Positions 1 to 11,281 of a DNA stretch of 64,000 bases are shown here, one piece after another. Made by a program: the position numbers and the translations under genes. Numbering within the stretch: position 1 is the stretch's first letter; every line of letters starts with the position of its first letter. Source of the stretch: Phlegmacium glaucopus (taxonomy: Eukaryota > Basidiomycota > Agaricomycetes > Agaricales > Cortinariaceae); the NCBI GenBank assembly GCA_015039465.1, contig MU130358.1, positions 169,336-233,335 of the forward strand. Direction: 5' to 3'. The notes under the pieces are model-generated. The model saw only the letters and a program-made list of their open reading frames with translations, did no database searches and was not told the origin of the DNA.

Positions 1-639
1 ATAACGCTCTTTATGACGCCTGTGAAGACCAAATTAATTATATCAAATGTAAAATCCTAGGAGGTTCTTACCAATGTTGCTGTTAAATGCACTAAAAACA
101 GAACGGCTAAAATGGTCATTGCTGTCAGTGACATCCTCTAGTTTAGAATTCAAGTAGTACCTGACAACCAGAGCCCAGAAAGTTCCTGAAAGGCCACAAG
201 ATAGATTGGAAATGGCCAGAGCCAATGTTCCAAGCAATAGTATCGGCTTTCTTCCAATGTGGTCCGACATGCGACTCCAAAACATGACAGTCGCAAGGGT
301 TGCCAGTTGACCAACGGCATCCTGGAATACAAGTCACAATCACTCTCGAGATTCGAACGCTAGTTGGTCAATCGACGGACCATCAAGCCAGCGTAATATC
401 CGACTTTCTTCCCATCTCCACCTGTTAGAGAAGTTAGGAGCTACATATTCCTTTGGGTCAATCGATATAATCAGTGAAGATATTCAAATGCGCACCTCGT
501 TTAAAAACGGAAAGATGACAAAAATTGAAGCAGCTTCACAGAACCGGAGAAGGAGGAGAACAGCTATTTGAAAGAGTGGAAGAGGGGTATGTTTTGTAAG
601 TGACCTCCTTTCACCAGCAGCCGGTGAGCCAGACGCCAT
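1..639 (-). CDS. MFS transporter, 5' part (truncated by window edge)
   Basis: Multi-pass membrane transporter of the major facilitator superfamily, closest by eye to the fungal ZIFL-like drug/metal MFS group. Reading the minus strand from ATG at 639, exon 1 (639-496) gives a short Ser-rich head, then TPLPLFQIAVLLLLRFCEA (first membrane segment) and a FVIFPFLNE motif. Exon 1 ends in a GT donor (495-494). The next exon carries GDGKKVGYYAGLM. A later exon around 140-325 reads DAVGQLATLATVMFWSRMSDHIGRKP, which contains the conserved MFS loop 2-3 motif (here SDHIGRKPILL) followed by membrane segments. Upstream in-frame sequence has a TGA, so ATG 639 is preferred over the earlier non-ATG start in another frame. 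The 3' end lies outside the window. The substrate cannot be told from this fragment. Confidence 0.85.
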
Positions 640-1350
640 CCTTGAATTCGAATTCGAACTTGCAGCGATATGGCGGGTCCTGGGAGTTGCACCTGAGTAT
701 CAGACTGTACTATCACAACTTCACCAGTTACTTGAAGTAGAACAGCAGGTGCGTAGGTGTGTCGTGTCGCTACCAATAATTTAGCAGCTCGGTCCTGACC
801 TCAATCTGAGACTAGGTGTAAGTATTCATGCATCCAAGGTTCTACTTGGGGAATCAAAACTCGACTGCTTGACAACCACATTCTAAAAATAGGTTCAAAA
901 AAATCATGAAAAAATCAAAAGAATTAGACAAAAATGAATTTATGCTCGAATATGTTGCTATAGACTTAATATAGGTGGGAGGTTTATTATGTGTGAAATT
1001 TTTCAGTTAATGTAGTATCTTTCATCCTCCTAGATGGAGTTGCGGCGGTGCGGTTGCTCGATGAACAACTTGAAGGTAATTCAAAATATGATATTCAATA
1101 TGTCTCACTGTCTATCCTGTAAAATTATAAATGAAGATAGCCCCAAACCACAACTAGTTCTAACTTTATCTACCACTACACAACTCCAATCGTCTTTTTA
1201 TCAATTTTTTTATCTTCTTGGTTCCATAACTATCAATTGATGTTATGGTTCTGAGTGAGACATCACGTGATGTGACATGTTGTATTTATTGCAAATGTCG
1301 GGGTTTCCACTGGCTAGGTACTACCTCTACTTATCCAAGAACACAATTTA
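640..1350. other. Intergenic region between divergent genes
   Basis: Divergent spacer between the MFS gene (minus) and the F-box gene (plus), so it should hold both promoters. It is AT-rich, with no convincing open frame, RNA gene or repeat. No clear TATA box stands out for either gene. Confidence 0.5.
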
Positions 1351-3851
1351 ATGAACGACGTTAATTCACCTTCCAAAGTCATGGAAAGACGTTCAACGCG
1401 TCTCACTGCCCGTCCCGCAAACCTCGCTGAAGCTCTAGATGACAATATGCAAGTTGATTCAGAATACGAACAACTTCCTGCTGAATCGTCCTCGCGTGGC
1501 AAGAAACGGAAGTCTCGTGAGGACAAAGGCAGGAAAGTGGGCCCTCAAGTCAAGAAATTTCGCGGAAAACGCGGCTTGCTCAGGCAATTAGTTGAAATGC
1601 CTTTAGATGTGTTGTTTGAGGTGTGTGCCACCACTACTGTGAGATGGATTGATGTCTACATTGTCCTTAGATATTCGGCCACTTGAATCCTCTTGACCTG
1701 TTACATGTAGCGCGAACCACAAAGGATCTGCGCGCCATCCTCATGAGTCGATCCTCGACTTCAGTCTGGAAACATGCCCGTTCTCAGTTTCATGATCTAC
1801 CAGACTGCCCTGATGATTTGAGTGAACCGCAATATGCAGAACTCTTGTTCGGCAAATTTTGTACTGTCAGTTTGATTTTGATTTTTCTCTTCAGGTTATA
1901 CCCTGCTAATCCCTCCCAGTTTTGTCAACGGAACCTTTCGACCAACGTTGTCATTTGGAAGGCTCGGGTCAGATGTTGCAGTAAATGCGTATCTAACCAG
2001 TAGGTCCTTCTCTATACCCTCATTTCAAGCACTTACATCGACAATAAATAGGTTTGGTTCATTTACTTCCGTCTATCAGACTCTATATCCTAGGCGCTTG
2101 CTAGAATATATTGAAACCACGAGTTATGTTAAATTCAGTACATCTTCCAGCTTGAAACTGTATATGTTCTACCTTGCTTATCTTCGAATAGGAAATCGCG
2201 GTGCACGTGAGAACACGATATATCCTCTTCAGCTCCATTGGCGTTGGGAAGAGGAATATAAAGCTCTTCAAACTACGTCGGATAAGGCAGATTGGGTAAC
2301 GCAAAAGATTGAAGAGCGTAAATCCATAAATGCGGTAGGAGTTACGAAGCGGTTCGCAAATAGCGCTAACCCTTATCTTGCTCCAGCATGCCAAACTTTG
2401 CGAAAAATGGGTAGAGTCTGTGAAACAGGCTGAAGAGATGGAAAAGACGGCATTAATAGACCATCGCAAAGCTACGTATGTAGATCCACCCTTCCGTCAT
2501 TCGTTGCGCTCAATCCACATATAGCATCATGGAGCGCGTGAAGACTTTGGGATGGGCCGATGAGTTATCCAAAATGGGTCCTTATGATCACGGCTTGGAA
2601 AAAGATCCCTTTATTGAAAGAACCTGCCAGAAGGAAATTACTGACCGCGGTAATTTCTTTCAATCTGCACAATGTTATCTTCTCTCACAAGCCTTGACAG
2701 TCCTCCCGCATGTTGACATCTTTATAAACACATTCATGGAAGCTACAAAAGCTAGGCGTCTACGAAAGGAACGTGATACTATCCTCCAGCAGCGTCTACC
2801 CATCTTGCGCAAGATCTACGATACTTGTGTTTCAACTTATCCCGTCAATTCCATAATTCCTAGCTGCGCTGATGTGTATTACGATCCATTCGTCCAGAAT
2901 CTCGTCACAACCCCACCCTTGAATGCAACTTTTACGGACGAGGATTTAGCAGCGGTAGGGACCGCTTTCCCCGATATTGTTCTTCGATGGCGGAAGCAAA
3001 CGGAGGAAAAGTTGTTGAATATGATTAATCAGGGTTATGACATTCAAAATGCCGACGAATCCATACTTCAGTTGGCCACGACCGTCTTTTCTTGTAGACA
3101 CTGCGCCAATGAACCCTTGACATATCCCCGAGTGCTTATACACCACTGTGCCACCGATAGACCTTCTTACCACGACAGCCTCGACGAAGACCTACCGCAG
3201 ATACGGCGTTTCCTCCACTGCAGCAATTGGAATCTTGGCAACATCATAACCTTCGAAACAAAGGAAATCGCAGCTCTAACTGAAGTCATCAATTTGTGTG
3301 GGCTTGATCCGAAGTCCGCTACCGCAGAAGACTTGGACAAGCAGAATGCTATCTTTGAATGTCTCACTTGTAATGACGTGCGTAAAGGTCGATACACGCT
3401 ATCGTGGTTGGGAGTGGTATGTCTCTCATGATAACTTGGGATTTCGTGCTAACTTCTGGTCGCCAGTTTGCTCATCAACGATATCATTCACAACCAGTGC
3501 AGACTGAATTAACTTTAAAACTTCTCGACGACGAGAATGCAGCAAAGGTGAGGGACAGAATTGCTGAGGCATTCTCGCGCAGAAGAGCCGAGAGGGGTTA
3601 TAATGGGTTATTGTGTACACATTGCAAGCAGCGTGGTGACATAGTGACCCTAGCTGAACACGTAAAGGAAAAGTATGTCTTCAGCTCTCTCTGTGAGGTT
3701 GTTAGTGCTAAATTCAAGTTTTAGGCATGAGAAATCAGAGCCCACGAATGAAGATATCGTCCCTGCCCTCGACCGCAATTACTTCCGAGCAGAACATTGG
3801 TTGTGGCCTCCTCGTCCAGTCGCTGGCATACCCGATTTAACAATTGTCTGA
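1351..3851 (+). CDS. F-box-like protein with CxxC motifs, copy 1
   Basis: Member of a large agaric F-box family, presumably a substrate adaptor of an SCF ubiquitin ligase; that role is inferred from family. ATG 1351 opens a basic, Ser/Lys-rich head, then EMPLDVLFEV, an intron (about 1621-1671) and IFGHLNPLDLLHVARTTKD, the typical F-box. LMSRSSTSVWKHAR and LPDCPDDLSEPQYAELLF follow. Later exons hold WEEEYKALQTTSDKADWV, then VKTLGWADELSKMG (about 2535-2580). The C-terminal half has paired cysteines (CRHCANEP, CLTCNDV, CTHCKQRG followed by LAEHVKEKH) suggesting zinc binding. The last exon reads AEHWLWPPRPVAGIPDL and ends with TGA at 3849-3851. Two paralogues lie at 53.6-58.8 kb on the minus strand. 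No internal stop was seen in the exons I joined, but several intron borders between 1.85 and 2.5 kb are uncertain. Confidence 0.8.
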
Positions 3852-4415
3852 GTTTCGTTATGTAATTGGCCTATCACAATGAAGCTCGAGGTTCTACAAG
3901 CTCGAATGAACTGACAGATCGCGTAGTATTTTCATCGCCGCAAGGCATCTTATTTACCTACTTCCCTCAAAGTATCAACTTTTTAAAAACTTAGTCTATC
4001 AATAAATGAGCGACTGCATATAATTGCCTTTTTTTTGGAAGGTTGGAGAGTACATAAAGAAGGATATGTGCAGCGATTTAATTGAGGTGGGATCATATGC
4101 GCATTTGTCGTCTGCTCCTAATAAGTCATAGCGGTAGCGTTCAAACGTTGAATATCTTCAAAGCTCACTCCAAGCATATAAGGCTGAAATAAGTCGGTCT
4201 GGTTATCACGAAGAAGACACTACATTCATATACCCTCGCGATCCCTCCCCGACTGTTGCGAAGGGCCTGTTAATTACCGCTACAGGCCCGAATACTCATC
4301 TGACTTCGTGGACTTGTATATAGCATAAAAGATTTCGGATTACTAGGATGATGTGGTTAAGTTAACTGCTATTGTACAAAGAGCATGCACGGGATAAGTA
4401 AGATAGTTGTGTTCG
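3852..4415. other. Convergent intergenic region
   Basis: Spacer between the 3' ends of the F-box gene (plus) and the FG-GAP gene (minus). It should contain both 3' UTRs. No repeat, RNA gene or open frame of note was seen. Confidence 0.5.
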
Positions 4416-7100
4416 TTATAGAGCATCGAAATTAATATGATGCGAAACCTTTCTTCGTTCTAATTCGTCCTCTCTCTGCGCATAATAAGGAGAAAAAAAA
4501 TTAGAATCAGATAACCAATAATGCATAACAAAAGTCATACCTTCTCGCTCAGATGTAAAACAAACACAATAATCGCCAACAAAATTGTCCCCACTATAAC
4601 TGTGAGTGTTACCCATGGAATCCACTGCCCAGGTCTTAGGAAGAGCTCTCGTTTCCATGGTTCACCCTCTTTGGCTGACGGAAGTATTACAACCTTTGAA
4701 TTAGGGATAACGCCCTCCATGTTGATAAAGTGCTCCTGTGCATGGACAGTTGTACCAACGAAAAGGTTCTCGATGTAATTATTTGTTCGTCCAAGCCCAA
4801 AAAATGAGTATGGAGTGCACAGTGCGTGGTAGGATGTTTGTGGAAGTTGACCAACTTATGTAGATTGATCAAGAATAAGTGAAGGCCTCAATAAATATAT
4901 GTTCACTCACCTTGGGCAGCAGAACGATGTCCCGATGTATCCAATACGGTGTATTTATAAGTAGCGCCGGAATAACTCACACCAAAGGGCTAGATAACGC
5001 GTAAGTGAGAAAACGAAAAACGTTGAACAAATGTTGCATACGTGATATCGTTCTGAGCCATTAGGACTATAGCACCATCCATTATTACACGCGCCATTCA
5101 AAACTATCAATCATCCTTAGATGCAACCATCGGTATGAAGCAAAAATACACACCAATGGCCTTGAGAAAGAAAGCGTCGTAGTAAAAATTGTTCTGTATG
5201 AACAGGAAATTACCATGGCCCCCAGAGCCTGTCCTCTGCACCAAGATATCCAATGTTCCCTGCCCATCATAAAAAATGAGTCACTCACCAAGATTAATAA
5301 AGATCAAAACTTACATCTTCATCCATATCCAAAAAAGACAACGATCGTGCATCCTTCACGGCTTGCAGGCTCTCAGCCCCTTTAGTAGCAACATTCCACC
5401 CTCGTTTTCCAGAGCCATCTTTTGCACAACCTACGACGTCAACAGCACAAGGGACTGAGTACACGAGGCTTGGGATATGGTCTGTTCCAGAACCAGTGAT
5501 GATGAGAAAATCGGGGAATCCATCGAGGTTTGCATCGCCCAATTTGATGGAAACGGGCAAGGGTGGATTAAAAGTAGTGTCAAGCACAAGAAGGTCAGGT
5601 GATGATGGGAATAGCGAGGAAACAGGGAAGCGGACAAAAGCCTATAGTTTAGGAGAATTTAGGCGGTGACTACCATCATGGACAAGTAATGGAAGCAGCT
5701 TACTTGGTTACTTGGACTATCAGTCAGATCGAACTTGAAGTTTGGATCGGCTACGCAGAGATCTGCTGGACGCCTGCAAACACGAATGTCGTCCTTCATT
5801 CCCGAATCTGTTGTGGAACTACATAAGTCCAGTTGCTGGTTGAAGGCGATGTTGATATAACAATCCGATCCCAGGCCTGTTGATTGAGAAATTTTTGAAC
5901 ATGTTGAGAAAATCAAATCTATCGTCCCGTCTCGATCAATATCGGCGAAGGAGATAGTCTGCGCGCCCGAAGGAAGTGCGCCTTCTTGAGACAGTATAAA
6001 TCCTTGATCTTTTTTGTTGATCCATATCTGATATGTTTTTCCACCCTTGTCATCATCACACACGAGGAAAACGTCTGTCAAATCACGTTAGATTAAAATT
6101 GAAACTAGAGTCTGCGTGTATGTATACCTGCCAAACAGTCACCGTCGAGGTCCACGACAGCATTGCTGTGTGGATTAGCAAGGTTACATTGTCTTCCTTT
6201 GAAGGGGGCATCCTGCCTAAACATTTGTTAGCAGCTTCAAGCGAACGGAGATAAAAGAGTTGCAACATTTTGAACAAAGTCGGAGCCGTTGCCGATGCGT
6301 TCCATACATTCTGCCATATCTGATATGTCGAGCCTGCACCTTTGAATGGGGTGATACCTAGGAGGTCAATCTTCATGTCTCCATCGACGTCAATAGGTAT
6401 AGGTTGGGACAATGAAGATGGAGGCAGGGATAACGGTTTATTGATATCTGGGTTTTATACTGAGTATGTATTTCGATCTTCTGCAAAGGGAATCACACGC
6501 ACCAAATCCACCGCTTGTTAGCGCAGGGTACAACGTTAGGTCAATTTGATTGCTAGTCTGACTTTGGCTCATGACAAGAAGATCTAACTTTCCAGAATGT
6601 GTAAAATCTCCAGGTACTACGTTTAATATTTTTCCGTTATGTTTAAACGCGCCGGTGTTGACAAATGAAAATAAAGCTGAATAACGAAATGTTCAGAATA
6701 TTTTCTGTCTGTCTGAACAGGAAGCTCTTACCATGTTTCCAGCGGTAGACTGAGAGAGTTTGTTGATCTGATGCTAAGACCAAGGCATCCGATCTTTTGG
6801 ATGTATTACTATTGTTTACTGGTACACTGGCATGAAAACCCACAGTTGGTCCCCGTTGAAGTCTCCAAATGCAACAACTCTTCCTTCCCCACTCAAACCC
6901 ATTGCACCTCCATCAATCAACGAGTTTCCTCTAAAGCGTTTCGGAGGAAATGGCCAAATGGCCATACTGGGCGAGAGTAGACATAGAGTTGCAAGCAAAT
7001 AGAATGCAGTCAGCTTCTTCCGTCGTCCTGGACGGCCTAGATGCATGTGGGTGTCGCGAAAGAGCCTTTGCGCAGTTGGTGAACAACCATTGTTTGGCAT
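4416..7100 (-). CDS. ITFG1 / T-cell immunomodulatory protein-like FG-GAP membrane protein
   Basis: Single-pass type I membrane protein with an extracytoplasmic integrin-alpha-like beta-propeller, homologous to animal ITFG1 (TIP, LINKIN). It is likely in the secretory pathway or at the cell surface; the fungal role is not established. ATG 7100 gives a head with basic residues and a hydrophobic stretch LTAFYLLATLCLLSPS (signal peptide/anchor); ATG 7046 is a possible alternative. FG-GAP / EF-hand-like loops follow in several short exons: VVAFGDFNGDQ, PIDVDGDMKIDLLG, FADIDRDGTIDLIF, IKLGDANLDGFPDFLI. The penultimate exon holds PWVTLTVIVGTILLAIIVFV, the transmembrane segment. After an intron with clear GTATGA donor and GCAG acceptor (about 4490-4545), the last exon reads EDELERRKVSHHINFDAL, like the family's cytoplasmic tail. 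The gene has about ten or more introns. I see no disabling change. Confidence 0.85.
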
Positions 7101-7789
7101 TGAGGACAATGGCTAACTTTGATCAATAAACCATTATAACCTGTGTGCGCGAACATCAAACGAACATTGACAATTCCTTTTACTTGGGAACATACCTTGA
7201 TTATTACCACATCATGTCAGGTAAGATGGTTTTAATCCCTAAATCACTCCATAACTTTTTAACTTTGCATCGTCGTTCACGACAGGCTTTACTTATACTC
7301 TTCTGGAAGCTCTAGAAAGAGTGCAATAAAAATCTGTTTGCTTAATGTCTTCTCCAAGTATCGGAACTTGAAATTCATGCGTTGCAGCTTATGATCCTCG
7401 AAAGCGCAGGTCAGCCGATTTTACATAGTCTGAAACAGAAACCCCTAACGAGTCCATAGTACACAGGTCATAAGGCGTTGGTCGGCTGATTTATCACATT
7501 TCTCGACGTTCTTCGTGCGGCTCTTAAACCCCCCCCCTGCATATTAAATATTAAATACCGATACCTCCGCGCCAAAACAGTGCTAGAACTAAGGCCTCCT
7601 TCTCCGCCCAAGGAAGGATGTGCGTATGATTTATGGGTTTTAGAAGCAAGCAACATTTAGTCATAACGAACGATAGGCCGTCTTGGCCCACTTCGAAAAG
7701 CCTTATAAACTAGAACTTTCCTTCGGGTCTCTTCACTTGAATATCTATTGGTCTCACCCAAAAAAAATCAACAAACGTCACGATTCACG
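7101..7789. other. Divergent intergenic region upstream of cerato-platanin 1
   Basis: Spacer of about 690 bp between the FG-GAP gene (minus) and cerato-platanin 1 (plus). Apart from the TATA box noted separately I see no gene. A C-rich run lies near 7530. Confidence 0.5.
7704..7709 (+). promoter_or_regulatory. TATA box of cerato-platanin gene 1
   Basis: TATAAA in the context CCTTATAAA, 86 bp upstream of the ATG. The same CCTTATAAA motif sits 88 and 90 bp upstream of the ATGs of the two other cerato-platanin genes in the window. Confidence 0.6.
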
Positions 7790-8221
7790 ATGAAGCTAGC
7801 CAATACCTTTGCGTCTCTTGCCATTCTCCTCACTTCTGTCAGTGCTCAGCTGACTGCTAGCTACGATACGGGGTTCGACGACGCCGGACGATCCTTGTCG
7901 TCGGTCGCATGTTCAGACGGGCCCAACGGCCTCCTCACTCGCAACTTCACTACCTTCGGATCTTTACCCAAGTACCCTCACGTCGGCGGTGCTCCCGCAG
8001 TCACGGGCTGGAACTCCCCCGGTTGCGGAACTTGTTGGACCGTCACATACACAAATCCTGAAGGAGCCGCGACGTCCGTCAATATATTGGCGATCGACGC
8101 TAATTCAAATTTCAACATAGCAACATCGGCTATGAATGAGCTGACCAATGGTCAGGCGATTTTCTTGGGACGGGTACCAGTTACCGCGGTCGAGGTTGAT
8201 CGGTCAGTTTGCGGTTTATAG
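7790..8221 (+). CDS. Cerato-platanin family secreted protein 1
   Basis: Small secreted cysteine-rich protein of 143 aa with a double-psi beta-barrel (expansin-like) fold. The family acts at the cell wall and surface, binding chitin oligomers and self-assembling, and is abundant in basidiomycetes. ATG 7790 starts a signal peptide, MKLANTFASLAILLTSVSAQ, preferred over an upstream in-frame extension that would bury it. Mature residues show all family marks: LTASYDTGFDDAGRSL, VACSDGPNGL, GCGTCW, SVNILAIDA and a final SVCGL. Four conserved cysteines are present, enough for the two family disulfides. The coding part is a single exon. It is the most diverged of the three copies: it has GWNSPGCGTCW and NSNFNIATSAMNEL where the others read GFDSP and TPNFNIALEAMN. 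Whether it is a virulence elicitor or a developmental wall protein cannot be read from sequence. Confidence 0.95.
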   Translation: MKLANTFASLAILLTSVSAQLTASYDTGFDDAGRSLSSVACSDGPNGLLTRNFTTFGSLPKYPHVGGAPAVTGWNSPGCGTCWTVTYTNPEGAATSVNILAIDANSNFNIATSAMNELTNGQAIFLGRVPVTAVEVDRSVCGL

Positions 8222-9164
8222 GTTCGTCGGATCCGATTCTTCGGCGGCCGCTTTGCTCACTTCTCTGGTACTCATCTCGGCAGGTATATGGAGCTCAACA
8301 AATGTTTTAATCGGACTTCTCTTTGCCTTCCAAACGGACCTTTTAACAGACATGGACATTTTCCCTCACCATTATCTAGTAGATATGGACACTTCATCCA
8401 AGCTTCAATGGACAATATACGGAATGCTGACAGCTGGTTAACTCGTTCATCTTGAAGCGTAGATCCATTACCTCACAGATAATTCACTGGGCCTACTTAA
8501 AAGGCCTGGAAAATCACCGATCGAGTCAACCATCTCTTCTCCGTGTTCATCGTCCTCGCTCTGCGCCGTAGGCAAAGATGGGGGTAGTTTCGCTGATTTT
8601 TCACTGATTTAAGAGCGGTCAAGGTCAGACATATCTCCAAAGGTGACGATGATTTCTTGCAACTAAGTTTTAATTCAAACAACTTGCCGAAGTTGCTGAG
8701 AAATTAAAGTCCAATGTCTGGACTTACTACCCAACTCGACGGAGTGGCAGTCATGCCCTCCTTTGGCGACCTGTCCTTGACCAGAAACTGCCTGAAATTT
8801 TATAAATGCCTTCTTTTTTTTTGCTAGAAAATTTCATGGAAATGAAGCACGACTCTCTCCACCCAAACCACCTATTATCGCTGATCTTATCGCTGAACAG
8901 GACAATTTGTAGGCATCAAAGATTTCTAGGGGTGCAAGCTCCGGAGGTCAGGTACTCGGTCGCAGTTAACTGTTGTGGACTTGCTGTTGATTACTACATG
9001 GTTTCTAGACCGGTGACCGTCTGTATATGAAGTCGAAGTTTTCATATACAGGATGGTCACGAGCCTACATGGTTTCATAGAACGCCGACCCTTGCCAAAG
9101 TCTTGTCACGTGCTATCATTGTAGCCTGGGCATTGACGATCGGTATTGATCAATGTATTCTCTC
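8222..9164. other. Gene-free spacer after cerato-platanin 1
   Basis: About 940 bp with no supported gene. It includes the 3' UTR of cerato-platanin 1, where a GT right after the stop codon and a CAG near 8282 could mark a 3' UTR intron. The left edge of the segmental duplication falls near 9165. Confidence 0.4.
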
Positions 9165-9961
9165 TATAGCTAAAGTGACTACAGCATAGCCCTCGATTCA
9201 ATTTCTGGAATGACACCGCACAAATCGTATCAAGGAATGTTCGAGTGGTTCATGTTGGAATTTCCCTCACTCCGTAAGCAATAATCAATGATAAAGTTTG
9301 TCCAGTGCAGATCTAGCGCCTTGCAACGAGTAGCAACTACTACGGCACAAAGTATTTTACCCTGCTGACTACTTCCCGTTCTGATCGAGCTTCCGCTTGC
9401 CAGTGAACAATCCGGCCAATATTCCAGTTCATTCGGGCAAACTTATTTGGGAACACCAACAGCCTGAGCAACATATTCACATCGATATGTTGAAGACCGT
9501 ACCAATGTGACTCTGATGACTCTGGGATCCATACGGACTCCTGCTCTCGGTCTGCTTCTGCTCTATAATAATTATATCTATGGCATAAGGTCATAAGGTG
9601 ATATAGGCCAAGTCAGGCCGCCGTGTCTTTGCCGCCCTGCGAAATCACGATTCATCATCATCTTGATCCGGTTTTTCAATTCTTCCAAAGTCTCGCTGCT
9701 ACTGTCTGTCATAAGGGTTCGGCTATCATTAATCATACCCAGCTGGATATACAGCCAAGTTTCGCTTTTACTAATACGGATTGAATTCCAAAGGAGAATC
9801 TTAGTGGGTCAGGTGTCCATTGGCCGTCATTACACACTAAAATAATCCTTCGCCGTTCTACTCTGGACTCTGCCTTCTATGGCTTGGATAATTATACTGG
9901 AGTGTGCAGCTGCCACGACTGGGCTAGGCTAACTTTAGGCTTTGAAGGGTACAGGCAGCCT

Positions 9962-9967
9962 TATAAA
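9962..9967 (+). promoter_or_regulatory. TATA box of cerato-platanin gene 2
   Basis: TATAAA in CCTTATAAA, 88 bp upstream of the ATG, at the same position as in the other two cerato-platanin genes. Confidence 0.6.
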
Positions 9968-10049
9968 TCGAACTTCAAATTCTCTAGATGGGCATCTCAT
10001 CCCAGAAAACCACAGAAAGAAATTTCAACGACTTCAAAAGAAATTGACT

Positions 10050-10484
10050 ATGAAGCTCTCCCTCATCTTCACTTCTCTTACCGTTCTCCTCACCTCCGTC
10101 CATGCTCAACTCACCGTGAGCTTCGACACGACGTACGACAATGCCGCTCAATCTTTGAATACTGTCGCATGTTCAAATGGACCAAACGGCCTCGAGTCTC
10201 GCGGTTTCACTACTTTTGGATCTTTACCCAAGTTTCCTTTCATCGGTGGGGCCCCTGCAGTTACGGGCTTCGATTCCCCCGGCTGTGGTACTTGTTGGCA
10301 ACTCACATTCGTGGACTCTCAAGGAGTCTCGACATCCATTAATATATTAGCGATCGATGTCGCTACTCCCAATTTTAACATCGCTTTAGAAGCAATGAAT
10401 GCATTGACTAATGGTCAGGCGACCTTTTTGGGGAGGGTACCTGTGACTGCCGTCCAGGTTGCTTCATCAGTTTGCGGACTCTAG
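10050..10484 (+). CDS. Cerato-platanin family secreted protein 2
   Basis: A 144-aa secreted cell-wall protein of the cerato-platanin family. ATG 10050 opens the signal peptide MKLSLIFTSLTVLLTSVHAQ; ORF sequence upstream of this ATG is untranslated leader shared with copy 3. The mature part has LTVSFDTTYDNAAQSL, VACSNGPNGL, GFDSPGCGTCWQL, INILAIDVATPNFNIALEAM and the ending SSVCGL, with the four family cysteines. It is nearly identical to copy 3 (28,908-29,342), differing at scattered residues, and clearly different from copy 1. It sits inside segmental-duplication copy A, so it arose by block duplication and not by local tandem duplication with copy 1. Frame and cysteines are intact, so it is probably functional, although the neighbouring ABCG copy is dead. 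Confidence 0.95.
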   Translation: MKLSLIFTSLTVLLTSVHAQLTVSFDTTYDNAAQSLNTVACSNGPNGLESRGFTTFGSLPKFPFIGGAPAVTGFDSPGCGTCWQLTFVDSQGVSTSINILAIDVATPNFNIALEAMNALTNGQATFLGRVPVTAVQVASSVCGL

Positions 10485-10777
10485 GTTTGTTTATCCTTGA
10501 ATTTGGACAGGAATATTTCTTCATGCCTTGTTTTTTCAGGTAATGGGCAAAGGCATAATCGGATTGCTCAGTGTACTTTCTCATACAAACAGACATTTCA
10601 AATTTGTGCACCTGGACGTTATTACTTGTATGTACGAGTCATCCTAGTTATCGGCAGCGAGTTTTACTTGCATTATACCTACATACAATAACTACACCTG
10701 TGGACGATTTTTCGAGTTGAAGTAATTTATTCACATTTTTGACTCTGCTAAGCTGACATACTTAAAATCATAGTCCT

Positions 10778-11281
10778 TTATCTTCGTTCACGAACAGTAA
10801 ACCAGACAACAGCAATGACGGCAATCCAAATCCAAGGATGGACCCGACCATAATCAGGATATCCCGATAGTAGTTGTTCAACTCGAATCCAAAGAGCTAT
10901 AGGAAGGAAACAAATCAGTGATTATATTATTTTCATTCTGACACAGATATGCACGCGCGAGCTTCACGATGACGATAGCGGAGATGTTAATGGAGACACA
11001 TCTACGATTTTGAGCCCCGAGTCGACCTCATTCACCGAGACCTTCTAGATTATATTTCAGAGGACAGAGCCATTGCAACCAACGCAACAAAGGAGGTATA
11101 GAATTCAGATGGAGGGAAAAGCCCGCAAAGGTCATTTGGTATAACGCCGAAAGCGCCGAGAAGTATGGCGATACCGCCGTTTTTGAAGAATGTGCTGAGC
11201 AGGCAATTCTGAAATTAAGATCGAGAGCTTTCTCGGACACGCTTTCATGTAGTTCATTATCAATATCATTGGCCTCTGCAA
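10778..11281 (-). pseudogene. ABCG transporter 3' fragment (pseudogene)
   Basis: Decayed copy of the 3' end of the ABCG gene at 29,655-33,184. The last exon still reads LFGFELNNYYRDILIMVGS, then loses one base relative to the intact gene and shifts frame before the C-terminus. The next exon (about 11,030-11,215) matches the intact exon that includes LRWLQWLCPLKYNLE. At about 11,219 the sequence jumps to a part homologous to 30,911-30,975 (ANDIDNELHESVSEKAL), so roughly 800 bp of the parent are deleted. The fragment has no promoter, no nucleotide-binding domain and cannot make a transporter. Confidence 0.9.

Larger units (their letters stand above)
9165..11281. repeat. Segmental duplication, copy A (cerato-platanin 2 plus decayed ABCG tail)
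   Basis: Direct repeat of 28,071-30,975. Shared landmarks in the same order: GGAATGACACCGC (9209 and 28111), the stretch ending TGATATAGGCCAAGTCAGG (9600 and 28520), the cerato-platanin gene with its CCTTATAAA promoter, its 3' UTR, and the antisense 3' end of an ABCG transporter. Identity is high by eye with small indels. Copy A lacks the part matching about 30,115-30,910, and its right edge at about 11,281 is fused to an unrelated pseudogene. Copy B carries the intact ABCG gene, so copy A is the derived, truncated copy. Confidence 0.9.
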
